Positions 32,331 to 40,702 of a stretch of 57,909 nt of DNA are shown here, piece by piece. Positions within the stretch are counted from its first letter, which is position 1. Every line of letters begins with the position of its first letter. Both the position numbers and the translations under genes were made by a program. The notes below the pieces were generated by a model that searched no databases, was not told the origin of the DNA, and worked only from the letters and a program-made list of their open reading frames with translations. This stretch comes from Pseudomonas sp. SJZ074 (lineage in GTDB: Bacteria > Pseudomonadota > Gammaproteobacteria > Pseudomonadales > Pseudomonadaceae): assembly GCF_007828215.1 (NCBI RefSeq), contig NZ_VIUE01000036.1, positions 1 through 57,909 of the forward strand, in the 5' to 3' direction.

Positions 32331-33923
32331 TTACAGCCGGGCATTGTCGTCCCGGATGATAAAGACGGTGTCGGCGTAGCCTGGCAGGATCTGGGAGCCG
32401 CCCTTGAGCCAGATGATCTTGTTGGCCGCATGGGCGTCCTTGACGGCTTGCGCGGCGGCGTCGCCGACCTGGGTTTCCAGGTTAATGCCGGTCGTGTTGG
32501 GGTTGGTGTGGGTGGGCAGGGACAGCTTCGGGATCCGAGTGCGGTGCAGGCTCATGAAAAACAGATAGTCGTGCCCTGCGCGCCGAAATACCAATGCCGG
32601 AAAACTGTTGAAGTTGTTGGGCCCCATGACCGTATAGCCATTGCGGCTCAGAAGGCCGGCCATGAAGCGTTTGAAGTCCACTGTCGAATAGGTCGAGAGG
32701 AAGAAATCCCACTGTCGTCGGAATCGCATGGGGTCGAAATCCAGCCGACTCAAGGTGCCCGTCGTGGACGGGAAGGGCAGTTCGATTGCGCGCGAGGTGC
32801 TCGTAACGCCTGAAGAGGTTGGAAGAGTCGGAAGCATCAACAATGGATCGCTCCATTGCGGGTGCGGCGAAGGGGTACCCTGTTGCCAACTGTGAAAAAT
32901 CTGCCTGAGGGCGGTCAGCCCCGCTGCGTCAGCGTAGGTCGAGCTGTTGACCAGTTCGAATTGCTTTCTGGCGATGTTCTCCAGGGTGACGGTCGTGACC
33001 TCCGGGAAAACGTCCCTGACGTAAGCCGTCAGTGGCTTTTCGAAGGGCAGCCTGGCGTCGATCTCCCAGTGATTATCCGGCGGAACGCGTATGACAGCCC
33101 TGGGTTGCTCGTCAGGCGTATGCCTGAGGATGGCCTCCAGCACGTCGAAATCATAGGCGGGATGGCTGGGAGGCTGGATGTAGGTGATCGGGTAATCTCG
33201 CGCTTGCATGCGGGTCATCACCTTGTAGTGAACATCGTTCACGGTGATGAAGTGCGGCCGTGTCAGCGTGGGCTCGAACGCCCAATCCCGTCTGAATACC
33301 GCCGGGCTTTGTACAGCGGCTTCACTTTGTGCGGGCGACGTCGTGCGCTGGCGTTTGGGCGCGCTGGCTTCGGACGATTCATCGTCCGACAGGCTGTGGA
33401 GGGTAATGGTCTGAGGGGAGTCACTGCTGTCTGGCTCGACCAGCTGGGGAGCCCGCCGCCACAGGAGACTGTCTTCCACTTGTTCCAGGCGTGGTCCGGA
33501 GGCAATAAGCTCGGTGCTCAATCGCGCCCGGTAGTTCTGTTCGGCATCGCGCCCCAGCAATACCGTTGCACCGTCTTCAAGCTCGACGTATGTGCGTGTC
33601 CTGAACGTCCGGATGCCAGAGGTCGGGTCTGGCGCCGATAACAGGGGGACCAGTTCGGGTGAAAGGTGGTAATTGTCCAGTGACACCGGGGCGGCTTCTC
33701 CTTGGGCGGCCCCCTGTTGGGGAATTTCAGATACCTGGAAGGTCGTGGGCTGGGATTCAGGCGCTTCGGTGTGTCTTCCCGACGGCGAGACGGATGCCTG
33801 GCCCGTTCCTTCCGTCCTCATGGGACTTCTGGGCGAACTTTCCGGCGTTGTATCGCGACTGGTACGGGATGTCTCGGAGGACGAAGTTGAAACATTGGGT
33901 CGGGTGTTTTTTCTTGGACTCAT
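32331..33923 (-). CDS. Putative effector-like protein with Ser/Thr/Pro-rich N terminus
   Basis: A 530-residue protein of no family I recognise. The first ~60 residues are almost only Ser, Thr, Pro, Arg and Glu (SSSETSRTSRDTTPESS), lack a Sec signal and look like the disordered leaders of type III or other effectors. A second disordered, acidic Ser-rich stretch lies near residues 165-205. The C-terminal ~320 residues are folded-looking (FEPTLTRPHFITVNDVHYKVMTRMQARDYPITYI; FRRQWDFFLSTYSTVDFKRFMAGLLSRNGYTVMG) and end with an Asp/Gly-rich tail. It follows the 1241-residue toxin-like gene by 149 bases on the same strand and may be its partner. Ribosome site before ATG 33923 is weak. Effector status is inferred only. 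Confidence 0.7.
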   Translation of the reverse strand: MSPRKNTRPNVSTSSSETSRTSRDTTPESSPRSPMRTEGTGQASVSPSGRHTEAPESQPTTFQVSEIPQQGAAQGEAAPVSLDNYHLSPELVPLLSAPDPTSGIRTFRTRTYVELEDGATVLLGRDAEQNYRARLSTELIASGPRLEQVEDSLLWRRAPQLVEPDSSDSPQTITLHSLSDDESSEASAPKRQRTTSPAQSEAAVQSPAVFRRDWAFEPTLTRPHFITVNDVHYKVMTRMQARDYPITYIQPPSHPAYDFDVLEAILRHTPDEQPRAVIRVPPDNHWEIDARLPFEKPLTAYVRDVFPEVTTVTLENIARKQFELVNSSTYADAAGLTALRQIFHSWQQGTPSPHPQWSDPLLMLPTLPTSSGVTSTSRAIELPFPSTTGTLSRLDFDPMRFRRQWDFFLSTYSTVDFKRFMAGLLSRNGYTVMGPNNFNSFPALVFRRAGHDYLFFMSLHRTRIPKLSLPTHTNPNTTGINLETQVGDAAAQAVKDAHAANKIIWLKGGSQILPGYADTVFIIRDDNARL

Positions 33924-34072
33924 TGAATGTTCGGCTCTTGAATATCAATAATGAATATGACTTGTAACGGGTGGCTGATTGTCGCCTTGAAGATGTTCAT
34001 GGAAAAAAACCGCACAGGTGCACTACATATATATTGCGTTGGAACTAAATATCAGGAAAAACCTGCATGAGG

Positions 34073-37000
34073 TTATGTTGGGTCGGAAAGGAGCTTGTCC
34101 GGCGAGAGTATCCAGTTCATATAAGGTAACTCTCTGGCAAACGTCGGACCCAAGGCGATCGCCTGGGCGAGCATCAACGACCTGCTCAGCGTTAAACCTT
34201 CTACCAACCTGGTACATTGTTCCCGCAATGAACGCAGGGCCTCGTCGCTCAGCGGGGGATGTTGGCTGAGGCCTTCCCGGGCCACCTCCTGATAGATCTT
34301 GAGATGATGGTCGCACAAGTTTGTTTTTCTAAGATCCAGTGCCGTGATGACACGGGACTTATTCGTGTCCAGGGTCCACTTGCGTGTTTTGAAGTGATAG
34401 CTGAGGGTGCCGGGAGCGCCATCTTTGACGGCAACATTGAAGACTCTTAGTTGTTCGGACGACAACTTGGAAAGTTCCACGGGTAACGTGACATCGGGGT
34501 CGAGTGGGGGCGCAAAGTACCGACCGTCCAGCGCTTCTACATAAACGCTTTCGAACAAGCTATCGACCGCATACACGATACCCTGTGCAGTGATGACGCG
34601 TATCTGGTCCACAAGGTCGTCCACTTCATAAGTGGGAAGATGAATGACCGTTCCGCCGATTTGCAACAGGTTGGATGCCAGTTTTATCTCGACCTGGCCG
34701 AGCTGCGTGGCGTCGAATTCCCACCGGGAGGCCTGGGGTAACCGGGGATTGGCGCTGGCCAGTGCGCCTGGCGTGGAGAGGCGTAGTGTCATGTTCGGGC
34801 CCAGGTGGACAAGGTAGCTGGAACCTTGGCCAATCAGGACTTCGACACCCGTTTGTACAGCGGCTGAAGTGAGCAGGGCGCAGGTCGCCCGGTTGCCCAT
34901 GTAATAGGGCTTTTTATCCAAGGGCTGAAGATAGGCGTATTTCCTTTTTGTCGGCGTGAGTGGCAGTGGTATTTCCGTTTTCCACTTCACCGGATCCTTG
35001 TCTATGAACGTATTGTCCAGCAACAAACCATAGTCGGGAGACGGTAGGGCCAGACGGTAGGAGGACCCGTCATTCAAAATCAGGATGACCGTATGATTCG
35101 GACCGAGGGCGGAAAATGCACGTCGCCCCGTAGCGGGTTGTCGAGCGGTATAACGCTCATCGGAGCTGGCCAGGTTATTCACGATGATCCGGCGATTGCC
35201 ACAGTGCAGCGTCAGGCCGCACGCTCCATACTTCACCGTGTCCGATTCGTCTTCCCGAATGACATGGGCGCTGTAGTGGGCTTCGATCCGTGTCAGTTCG
35301 GAGTGGGCGTAGTCCAGATGGAGTGTGGTGGAGAATTCACTTTTTCGTTTGACGTTGAGTGTGGTCAGTTCGATCAGACGGGAAACGTAATAGCTCGTAT
35401 CTTTGTCGTGGGCGATCGATTGCTCGCTTTTGTCATTCAGGATGGCCGGGTTTCGTGGCGTTCCTTGTTGCACCATGACGGCTTCGATGGCGAGCCAGTT
35501 GCCGTTTTCGATGTTGTCGGGCAGGTCAGGTACCCAATGGAAACCATCTTTTGTGATGAACGTCAGTTTGTCGTTTTGTAAGGACCGCGGGTATGCAGTG
35601 TCGCCATAGACGTTGTTGACGGTGACCTTGCGCGCGTCCCAATCGTTCGAGTCGAAGCCCGAAACCAGCACCAGGTCGCCTGCTTCAATTGCCCAGCTTT
35701 CAATCAGGTCCGCTCGCCAGTCCAGTGCGATGACGCTGTTACCTACGCCGTCTTCGGTGATCGATACATGTCCCGGTTTATGAGCGATGGTGTAGACGTC
35801 CTCGCCAGGGCCTCCAGCGGCCTCGCGGTTATTACCCCCGAGGATGGAGATCTGGTCATCACCCGCGCCGGCCTCGATCGAATCGTTACCGCGGGATTTG
35901 ATGATGTTCGGACCATCCGTACCCTTGATGACGTTCGTCCCGCCCTCAAGCAGTTCGACATGTTCAATGCTCTCAAGGACGCTAGAGCGATAGGCGCCGC
36001 TCGCTGTTCCATGAGCGGCTTGGGTGATGACGCTGACTTGCCCGGCGGCCAGGTCTACCTGATAACCCAGTGGTGGCTGCTGATTGTCGCTGGGACCGCC
36101 CGCTAGAATCAGCGTGTCATTGCCTGCTCCACCTACCAGGCGGTTAGGTCTGGGCGCCGCGTTCCCGGCGACGATCTCGGGCGCTCCCTCGAAAATGAAC
36201 ACATCATCCTTCGTGCCGCCGGTCAGTGCCTTGACGCCTCTTCCGTAATGGAAGACGTTGGGCTTGTTTTCAACGCCCAGAACAGTATCGTTGCCGCCGC
36301 CGATGGACCAGTGAATGCCTTTGTGGTCTGCCGTCGCTCCCATGACTGCGCCGGGTGTCTCGGCCGTAACGCCGCTGCGTGCATCGATCCAGTCATCGCT
36401 GTCCTTGAGCCGGGGACGCACGGCGGTTGCCTGATACCCTTCCCCGGTCCACCAATTCCAGGTGTTGTAGGTGACCCGTTCGAGTTCTACGGTGAACTTG
36501 CCATTTACGATCGCTTCAGTGCTGTCCTTCAATGGTCCCCTGAGGAGGTGCAAGGCATTGGCCTGGAGTCGCTTCGTCTGTTCTGCGGTGGCCTTGGCGA
36601 CGGTGTAGCGCTCCTGGATATCGTCATCGGGGCTGATCGTCCAGAAGGCGAACCAGCCCGTGCGAAGGCGCTCGTGGACGGTGAGTTGTATGTAATCGTC
36701 GATTTCATCGACTTGGCGGATCGCGCCCCAGATCTGTGAGCCTATCACCAGGATAAGCCCGGCGGCCAAGCCCGCGGGACCCGCTGATGTGAACCCGGCC
36801 AGCGCCGCGACACCGAGGGTCACGGCCATGGCGGCACTGGTCACGCTCAAGGCTGCGTTGACGTAGTGGTCGGTGGCCTCGCGGCCGGTGGAGCCGGCGG
36901 CGGCCTTGAACGAGTCGACCGCAGCGATGATATCGAAAGGCAGTGTGAGCACGCTGGCAATCAGGCCGCTTCCACGCGCCAGCCGGATGGCAAAGGTCGT

Positions 37001-37798
37001 TTTGGCGAAATCCCCGAGGGAACGCTGGCCGGCCTTGATCATCTGGGTGGCTTGGCGAGTGACCAGTGCTTCGACACCGATGGACGCCACTTCGGCGGCC
37101 ACGCTGGCCCCGTTGAAAACCGTCTGGTAGGCATCCTTGTCTCGGATGGCGTCTTGCAGACCCCGCAAGCCGCTGTAGATTCCGAAGGCTTGCAGCCCCA
37201 GGCCCGTGGGAATGAGGGCCTGGCTCTTGGCCTGGTTGATCCAACTGGATGACCGTTGCACCAGCGCTTGGGTGTCGAGGTGTCGGGCCGCGCTCAACAG
37301 CCTTTCAAGTGTGTTTCGATAACGCCCCGGCTCAGTCTGGGTTTCAGGTTCTTTGCGCAACAATGATTGCGCGGAGCGTGACCTCTGGCTGGCCAGTTCG
37401 AACAGCAACGTTGGCAGTCGATAGTCGTTTGCGTCGCCGGTGAGTCTTATACGGGTTTCGATGTCACTGGCATTGAACTGCAGTGAGTTCAGGAAAAAGC
37501 GATTGGGGATGCGAAAAAAAGTATTCTCGCCGTTCAGGGGCTGTCCGTCGGTTGTTGCGCCGAGTGCATTCAAAGCTGAACGGGTGACCGCCACGGAACC
37601 GATATGGAACGGGCCGTAAAGTTTATCCACAACTTCAAGTTGCGCCTGTCGTTGCTTGAGTTCTGAACTGAGCTGCGATTGATTGGCAACTTTGAAGTCG
37701 AGCGTTTCGGTTGTGCGCGCATTGGCGTGCAAACCTATATCCGTAATGACGATGCCTTGCTCGGCAAACACGGAGGGGGGTTGAATGACCTTGGCCAT
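34073..37798 (-). CDS. Large toxin-like protein: pore-like hydrophobic region plus RTX-like repeats
   Basis: A 1241-residue protein without Sec signal peptide. An N-terminal region (1-220) precedes a long stretch of hydrophobic helices (about 225-370: SGLIASVLTLPFDIIAAVDSF, ALSVTSAAMAVTLGVAALAGF, GLAAGLILVIGSQIWGAI) like the pore-forming/translocation segment of TcdA/TcdB-type toxins. Glycine-rich calcium-binding-type repeats follow (about 500-675: IGGGNDTVLG, VGGAGNDTLILAGG, EAGAGDDQISILGG). Some 560 residues after that are unassigned. Such repeats usually go with type I secretion, but no secretion genes adjoin and no terminal secretion motif is obvious. RBS AAGGA lies before ATG 37798. Codon use is less biased than in neighbouring genes. 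It splits the purine regulon, suggesting acquisition by transfer. Confidence 0.75.
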   Translation of the reverse strand: MAKVIQPPSVFAEQGIVITDIGLHANARTTETLDFKVANQSQLSSELKQRQAQLEVVDKLYGPFHIGSVAVTRSALNALGATTDGQPLNGENTFFRIPNRFFLNSLQFNASDIETRIRLTGDANDYRLPTLLFELASQRSRSAQSLLRKEPETQTEPGRYRNTLERLLSAARHLDTQALVQRSSSWINQAKSQALIPTGLGLQAFGIYSGLRGLQDAIRDKDAYQTVFNGASVAAEVASIGVEALVTRQATQMIKAGQRSLGDFAKTTFAIRLARGSGLIASVLTLPFDIIAAVDSFKAAAGSTGREATDHYVNAALSVTSAAMAVTLGVAALAGFTSAGPAGLAAGLILVIGSQIWGAIRQVDEIDDYIQLTVHERLRTGWFAFWTISPDDDIQERYTVAKATAEQTKRLQANALHLLRGPLKDSTEAIVNGKFTVELERVTYNTWNWWTGEGYQATAVRPRLKDSDDWIDARSGVTAETPGAVMGATADHKGIHWSIGGGNDTVLGVENKPNVFHYGRGVKALTGGTKDDVFIFEGAPEIVAGNAAPRPNRLVGGAGNDTLILAGGPSDNQQPPLGYQVDLAAGQVSVITQAAHGTASGAYRSSVLESIEHVELLEGGTNVIKGTDGPNIIKSRGNDSIEAGAGDDQISILGGNNREAAGGPGEDVYTIAHKPGHVSITEDGVGNSVIALDWRADLIESWAIEAGDLVLVSGFDSNDWDARKVTVNNVYGDTAYPRSLQNDKLTFITKDGFHWVPDLPDNIENGNWLAIEAVMVQQGTPRNPAILNDKSEQSIAHDKDTSYYVSRLIELTTLNVKRKSEFSTTLHLDYAHSELTRIEAHYSAHVIREDESDTVKYGACGLTLHCGNRRIIVNNLASSDERYTARQPATGRRAFSALGPNHTVILILNDGSSYRLALPSPDYGLLLDNTFIDKDPVKWKTEIPLPLTPTKRKYAYLQPLDKKPYYMGNRATCALLTSAAVQTGVEVLIGQGSSYLVHLGPNMTLRLSTPGALASANPRLPQASRWEFDATQLGQVEIKLASNLLQIGGTVIHLPTYEVDDLVDQIRVITAQGIVYAVDSLFESVYVEALDGRYFAPPLDPDVTLPVELSKLSSEQLRVFNVAVKDGAPGTLSYHFKTRKWTLDTNKSRVITALDLRKTNLCDHHLKIYQEVAREGLSQHPPLSDEALRSLREQCTRLVEGLTLSRSLMLAQAIALGPTFARELPYMNWILSPDKLLSDPT

Positions 37799-37894
37799 TG
37801 TGAACGTCCTTGTTCAACGATGATTGAATGGCCCTCTATGTAAGATGTTTTCCTGGACGGTGTATATCGATGGGTTGTTGCCTCGTTTTGCCAC

Positions 37895-38524
37895 TCAGTG
37901 GGCGGACAATAACGACGCTGCGCCCGCGCCGCCAAACAAGCCTGCACTGATGCGATTGAACCAGCTCTGGCCTTTACCGGTACGCAGGTACCGCGCCGCG
38001 CCATGGGCGCCGAGGCCGTAGGCCAGCTTGCAGAGCAGGTCGAGGACGGTCCAGGTGGCGATCATGATCAGCAGTTGGGGCAGCAGAGGTTGCCCGGCGC
38101 TCAGGAACTGCGGCAGGAACGCGGCGAAAAACAGGATGTCTTTCGGGTTGCTGGCGCCTAGCACGAATGCCCGGCCAAACAGCGCGCGAAAGCGCGGGAC
38201 GGTGGCGGCCTGGGGCACTTCGGCGCCTTGGGAGGGTTGTCGCGATTGCTGCCAGCTCTGCCAGGCCAGGTAGAACAGGTACAGCGCGCCGACGATCTTC
38301 AGGGCACTGAACAGTTTTTCCGAGGCCAGCAGCAGTGCCCCAAGCCCCAATGCCGAGGCGCTCAACAAGCAGATCGAGGCGATCACTCCACCCAGGAATG
38401 CCGGGTACGAGCGACGCAGGCCGTAGTTCAGGCTGTTGCCGATCATCAACAACGACAGGGGGCCAGGGATGAGAATCACCACCAGTGCGGCGCCACTGAA
38501 CAACAGCCAGGTTTCCAGATTCAT
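37895..38524 (-). CDS. LysE/RhtB family amino-acid exporter
   Basis: A 209-residue inner-membrane protein with about six helices. The family signature near the N terminus is IPGPLSLLMIGNSLNYGLRRSYPAFLGGVIAS; the conserved FVLGASNPKDILFFAAFLPQFL lies in the middle. Members export amino acids such as lysine, threonine or homoserine lactones; substrate here is unknown. I chose ATG 38524 with AGGAG nine bases upstream. It lies downstream of the NCS2 permease, separated by a terminator. Confidence 0.9.
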   Translation of the reverse strand: MNLETWLLFSGAALVVILIPGPLSLLMIGNSLNYGLRRSYPAFLGGVIASICLLSASALGLGALLLASEKLFSALKIVGALYLFYLAWQSWQQSRQPSQGAEVPQAATVPRFRALFGRAFVLGASNPKDILFFAAFLPQFLSAGQPLLPQLLIMIATWTVLDLLCKLAYGLGAHGAARYLRTGKGQSWFNRISAGLFGGAGAASLLSAH

Positions 38525-38543
38525 TGCTTTGCTCCTGATATAC

Positions 38544-38568
38544 AAAAGCCTCACCCGATGGGTGAGGC
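38544..38568 (-). terminator. Rho-independent terminator after the NCS2 permease gene
   Basis: Perfect nine-base stem GCCTCACCC/GGGTGAGGC with a three-base loop, followed on the minus strand by TTTTGTA. It lies 19 bases after the permease stop. Confidence 0.85.
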
Positions 38569-38586
38569 GGGTGGACACGGTGTCGC

Positions 38587-39936
38587 TTACAAGAAGATGA
38601 ACTTGGCGATAAAGATCGCGCAGAGCACCCACAGGCTGACGGAAATTTCCTTGCGTTTACCGGTGCCAGCCTTGAGTACCACGTAGGTGATGAAACCCAG
38701 TGCGATACCGTCGGCGACCGAAAAGGTCAGGGGCATCATGATCGCCGTGACGATGGCCGGAATGCTGTCGGTCGGCTCGTCCCATTCGATATGGGCCATA
38801 CCGCCCATCATCAGCATGGCGACGTAGATCAAGGCACCGGCGGTGGCGTAGGCGGGGATCATCCCGGCCAGCGGCGCGAAGAACATAGCGGCAATAAATA
38901 GCACGCCGACGGTCACTGCGGTAAGCCCCGTGCGGCCACCTGCCGCGACACCGGCAGCGCTTTCCACGTAGCTGGTCACCGGCGGCACACCGACCATGGC
39001 GCCGAACACGCTGGAAGCGCTGTCGGCCTTCAGGGCGCGGGAGAGGTTCTCGATCCGGCCATCGGCCTTCACCAGCCCGGCACGCTGAGCCACGCCCATC
39101 AAGGTGCCGGCGGTGTCGAACATATGCACGAACAGGAAAGCCAGCACCACGCTGATCATGCTGACGTTGAACACCCCGGCCACATCCATCGCCATCCAGG
39201 TCGGCGCCAGGCTCGGTGGCGTCGACATCACACCGTTGTATTGCACCAGGCCCAGGCCCCAGCCGGCCAGGGTCACAGCGATGATGCTGATCAGGATCGC
39301 ACCGAATACCCGGTGATAACTGAGCACGGCAATCATCAGAAAGCACACGGCGGCGAGCAGCGGGCCGGGTTCACGCAACGAGCCGAGCCTGATCAGGGTG
39401 GCGGGGCTGTCGACGATGATCCCGGCGGTCTTCAGGCCGATCAGTCCGAGGAACAACCCGACCCCCGCGCCCATGGCGAACCGCAGGCTCACCGGAATGC
39501 TGTTGAGCAGCCACTCACGGACCCGTGACAGGGTCAGGATCATGAACAGCACGCCGGAAATGAACACCGCGCCCAACGCGGTTTCCCAGTTATAGCCCAT
39601 GGTGCCGACCACGGTGTAGGTGAAAAAGGCATTCAGGCCCATGCCCGGTGCCAGGCCCACCGGCCAGTTGGCATACAGGCCCATCAACAGGCAACCGAGG
39701 GCGGCGGCGATGCAGGTGGCGACGAACGCCGCGCCGTGGTCGATACCGGCATCGGCCATGATGTTGGGGTTGACGAAAATGATGTAGGCCATGGTGATGA
39801 AGGTCGTCAGGCCGGCGATCAGCTCGGTCTTCACCGTGGTGCCATGCACGCTGAGTTTGAAGATGCGTTCCAGCCAGCCACTTCGTAGTGGCGGCGAGAG
39901 GTCCAGCGTCCGGGCTTCGGGTTTGCGGCTTTCCAC
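38587..39936 (-). CDS. NCS2 family purine permease (AzgA/PbuG-like)
   Basis: A 449-residue inner-membrane transporter with about 12 or more helices. Family marks: TVKTELIAGLTTFITMAYIIFVNP at the N terminus, NWPVGLAPGMGLNAFFTYTVV, AMGAGVGLFLGLIGLKTAGI and SSVFGAMVGVPPVTSYVESAAGVAAGGRTGLTA. This branch moves hypoxanthine, guanine, adenine or xanthine with protons. A TTGTATACAA operator lies about 140 bases upstream (40077-40086), identical to one before the urate operon, so it probably feeds that pathway. Its exact substrate cannot be read from sequence. Confidence 0.93.
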   Translation of the reverse strand: MESRKPEARTLDLSPPLRSGWLERIFKLSVHGTTVKTELIAGLTTFITMAYIIFVNPNIMADAGIDHGAAFVATCIAAALGCLLMGLYANWPVGLAPGMGLNAFFTYTVVGTMGYNWETALGAVFISGVLFMILTLSRVREWLLNSIPVSLRFAMGAGVGLFLGLIGLKTAGIIVDSPATLIRLGSLREPGPLLAAVCFLMIAVLSYHRVFGAILISIIAVTLAGWGLGLVQYNGVMSTPPSLAPTWMAMDVAGVFNVSMISVVLAFLFVHMFDTAGTLMGVAQRAGLVKADGRIENLSRALKADSASSVFGAMVGVPPVTSYVESAAGVAAGGRTGLTAVTVGVLFIAAMFFAPLAGMIPAYATAGALIYVAMLMMGGMAHIEWDEPTDSIPAIVTAIMMPLTFSVADGIALGFITYVVLKAGTGKRKEISVSLWVLCAIFIAKFIFL

Positions 39937-40035
39937 AGCGAGTACTCCTCAACAGTTTTATTGTTATTTCCGGCGTTGCAGGCCTTGCGGGGGGAGGCTT
40001 GCGCGCCTTGAGGCAGGTAAGGCTGGCGAAGTAGT

Positions 40036-40049
40036 TGACCTTTTGGTCA
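40036..40049. promoter_or_regulatory. Palindrome upstream of the NCS2 permease
   Basis: TGACCTTTTGGTCA: perfect five-base arms around TTTT, 100 bases before the permease start and 27 bases from the TTGTATACAA site. It could be a second regulator site or part of a promoter. Confidence 0.4.
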
Positions 40050-40076
40050 GAAACTCGCACGAAGCGGATTATGCTT

Positions 40077-40086
40077 TTGTATACAA
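40077..40086. promoter_or_regulatory. Candidate purine-catabolism operator, site 3
   Basis: TTGTATACAA, extended to TTTGTATACAAA (40076-40087). It is the same palindrome as site 1 before puuE, which lies 8.5 kb away. Confidence 0.6.
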
Positions 40087-40188
40087 ATAAAGCAAATAAT
40101 GTTTTATGGTTTGTGGGCGAAATGTCCGGCGATAGAGATATATCGCCTGGTAGGACGCTATCGCGAGCAGGCCCAGGCAATACCTGAG

Positions 40189-40620
40189 CTAAGCCTTCCC
40201 CAACCCCAGGTTCACCGCCAACCAGCCATTCACCGCTTCCTCCCCCGCCTCGGCAAACACCCGTTCCAGCAACTTCACCTGCTCGCGCCGCAACGCCTGT
40301 TCGAACCGCGCGCCTTCCTCCGTCAACGCCAGCAGCCGCTTACGTTTGTCGGTCTCGGAGGCGACGCTGTTGACCAGATGCATTTCCATCAACTGCCGCA
40401 ACGGCATGTTCAGGGCCTGCTTGGTGACCCCCAGCAGGGCCAGCAATTCTTTCACGCTGAGGGACGGATACCGGGCAACGAAGAAAACGATGCGCTGATG
40501 CACCCGGCTCAACCCACGACGCTCGAGCATTTCATCGGCTTTGGCGGTGAACGCCTGGTAGCCGAAGAAAAACGCTTCCATGGCCATTTGCTGGGAAGTC
40601 GGGTTTTTAAGGTCAATCAT
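40189..40620 (-). CDS. MarR family transcriptional regulator
   Basis: A 143-residue winged-helix regulator. The DNA-binding part is LSVKELLALLGVTKQALNMPLRQLMEMHLVNSVASETDKRKRLLALTEEG (about residues 55-105), with the usual wing Asp-x-Arg (SETDKRKR). Helices at both ends form the dimer. It is divergent from the aminotransferase gene with an 82-base gap between the starts, so it likely controls that gene and itself. Ligand unknown. Confidence 0.9.
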   Translation of the reverse strand: MIDLKNPTSQQMAMEAFFFGYQAFTAKADEMLERRGLSRVHQRIVFFVARYPSLSVKELLALLGVTKQALNMPLRQLMEMHLVNSVASETDKRKRLLALTEEGARFEQALRREQVKLLERVFAEAGEEAVNGWLAVNLGLGKA

Positions 40621-40702
40621 ATTGACGTATCCAGAGAGGTCGGAGTAATTTCAGTCAACAAGTTTGACTCATTTCCCCAATGCCTCGCTACAGGTGGTCC
40701 CC

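Noticed and set aside
33924..34072. Small open frames between the two toxin-like genes
   Set aside because: None has a good ribosome site or a protein-like composition; it reads as a spacer.
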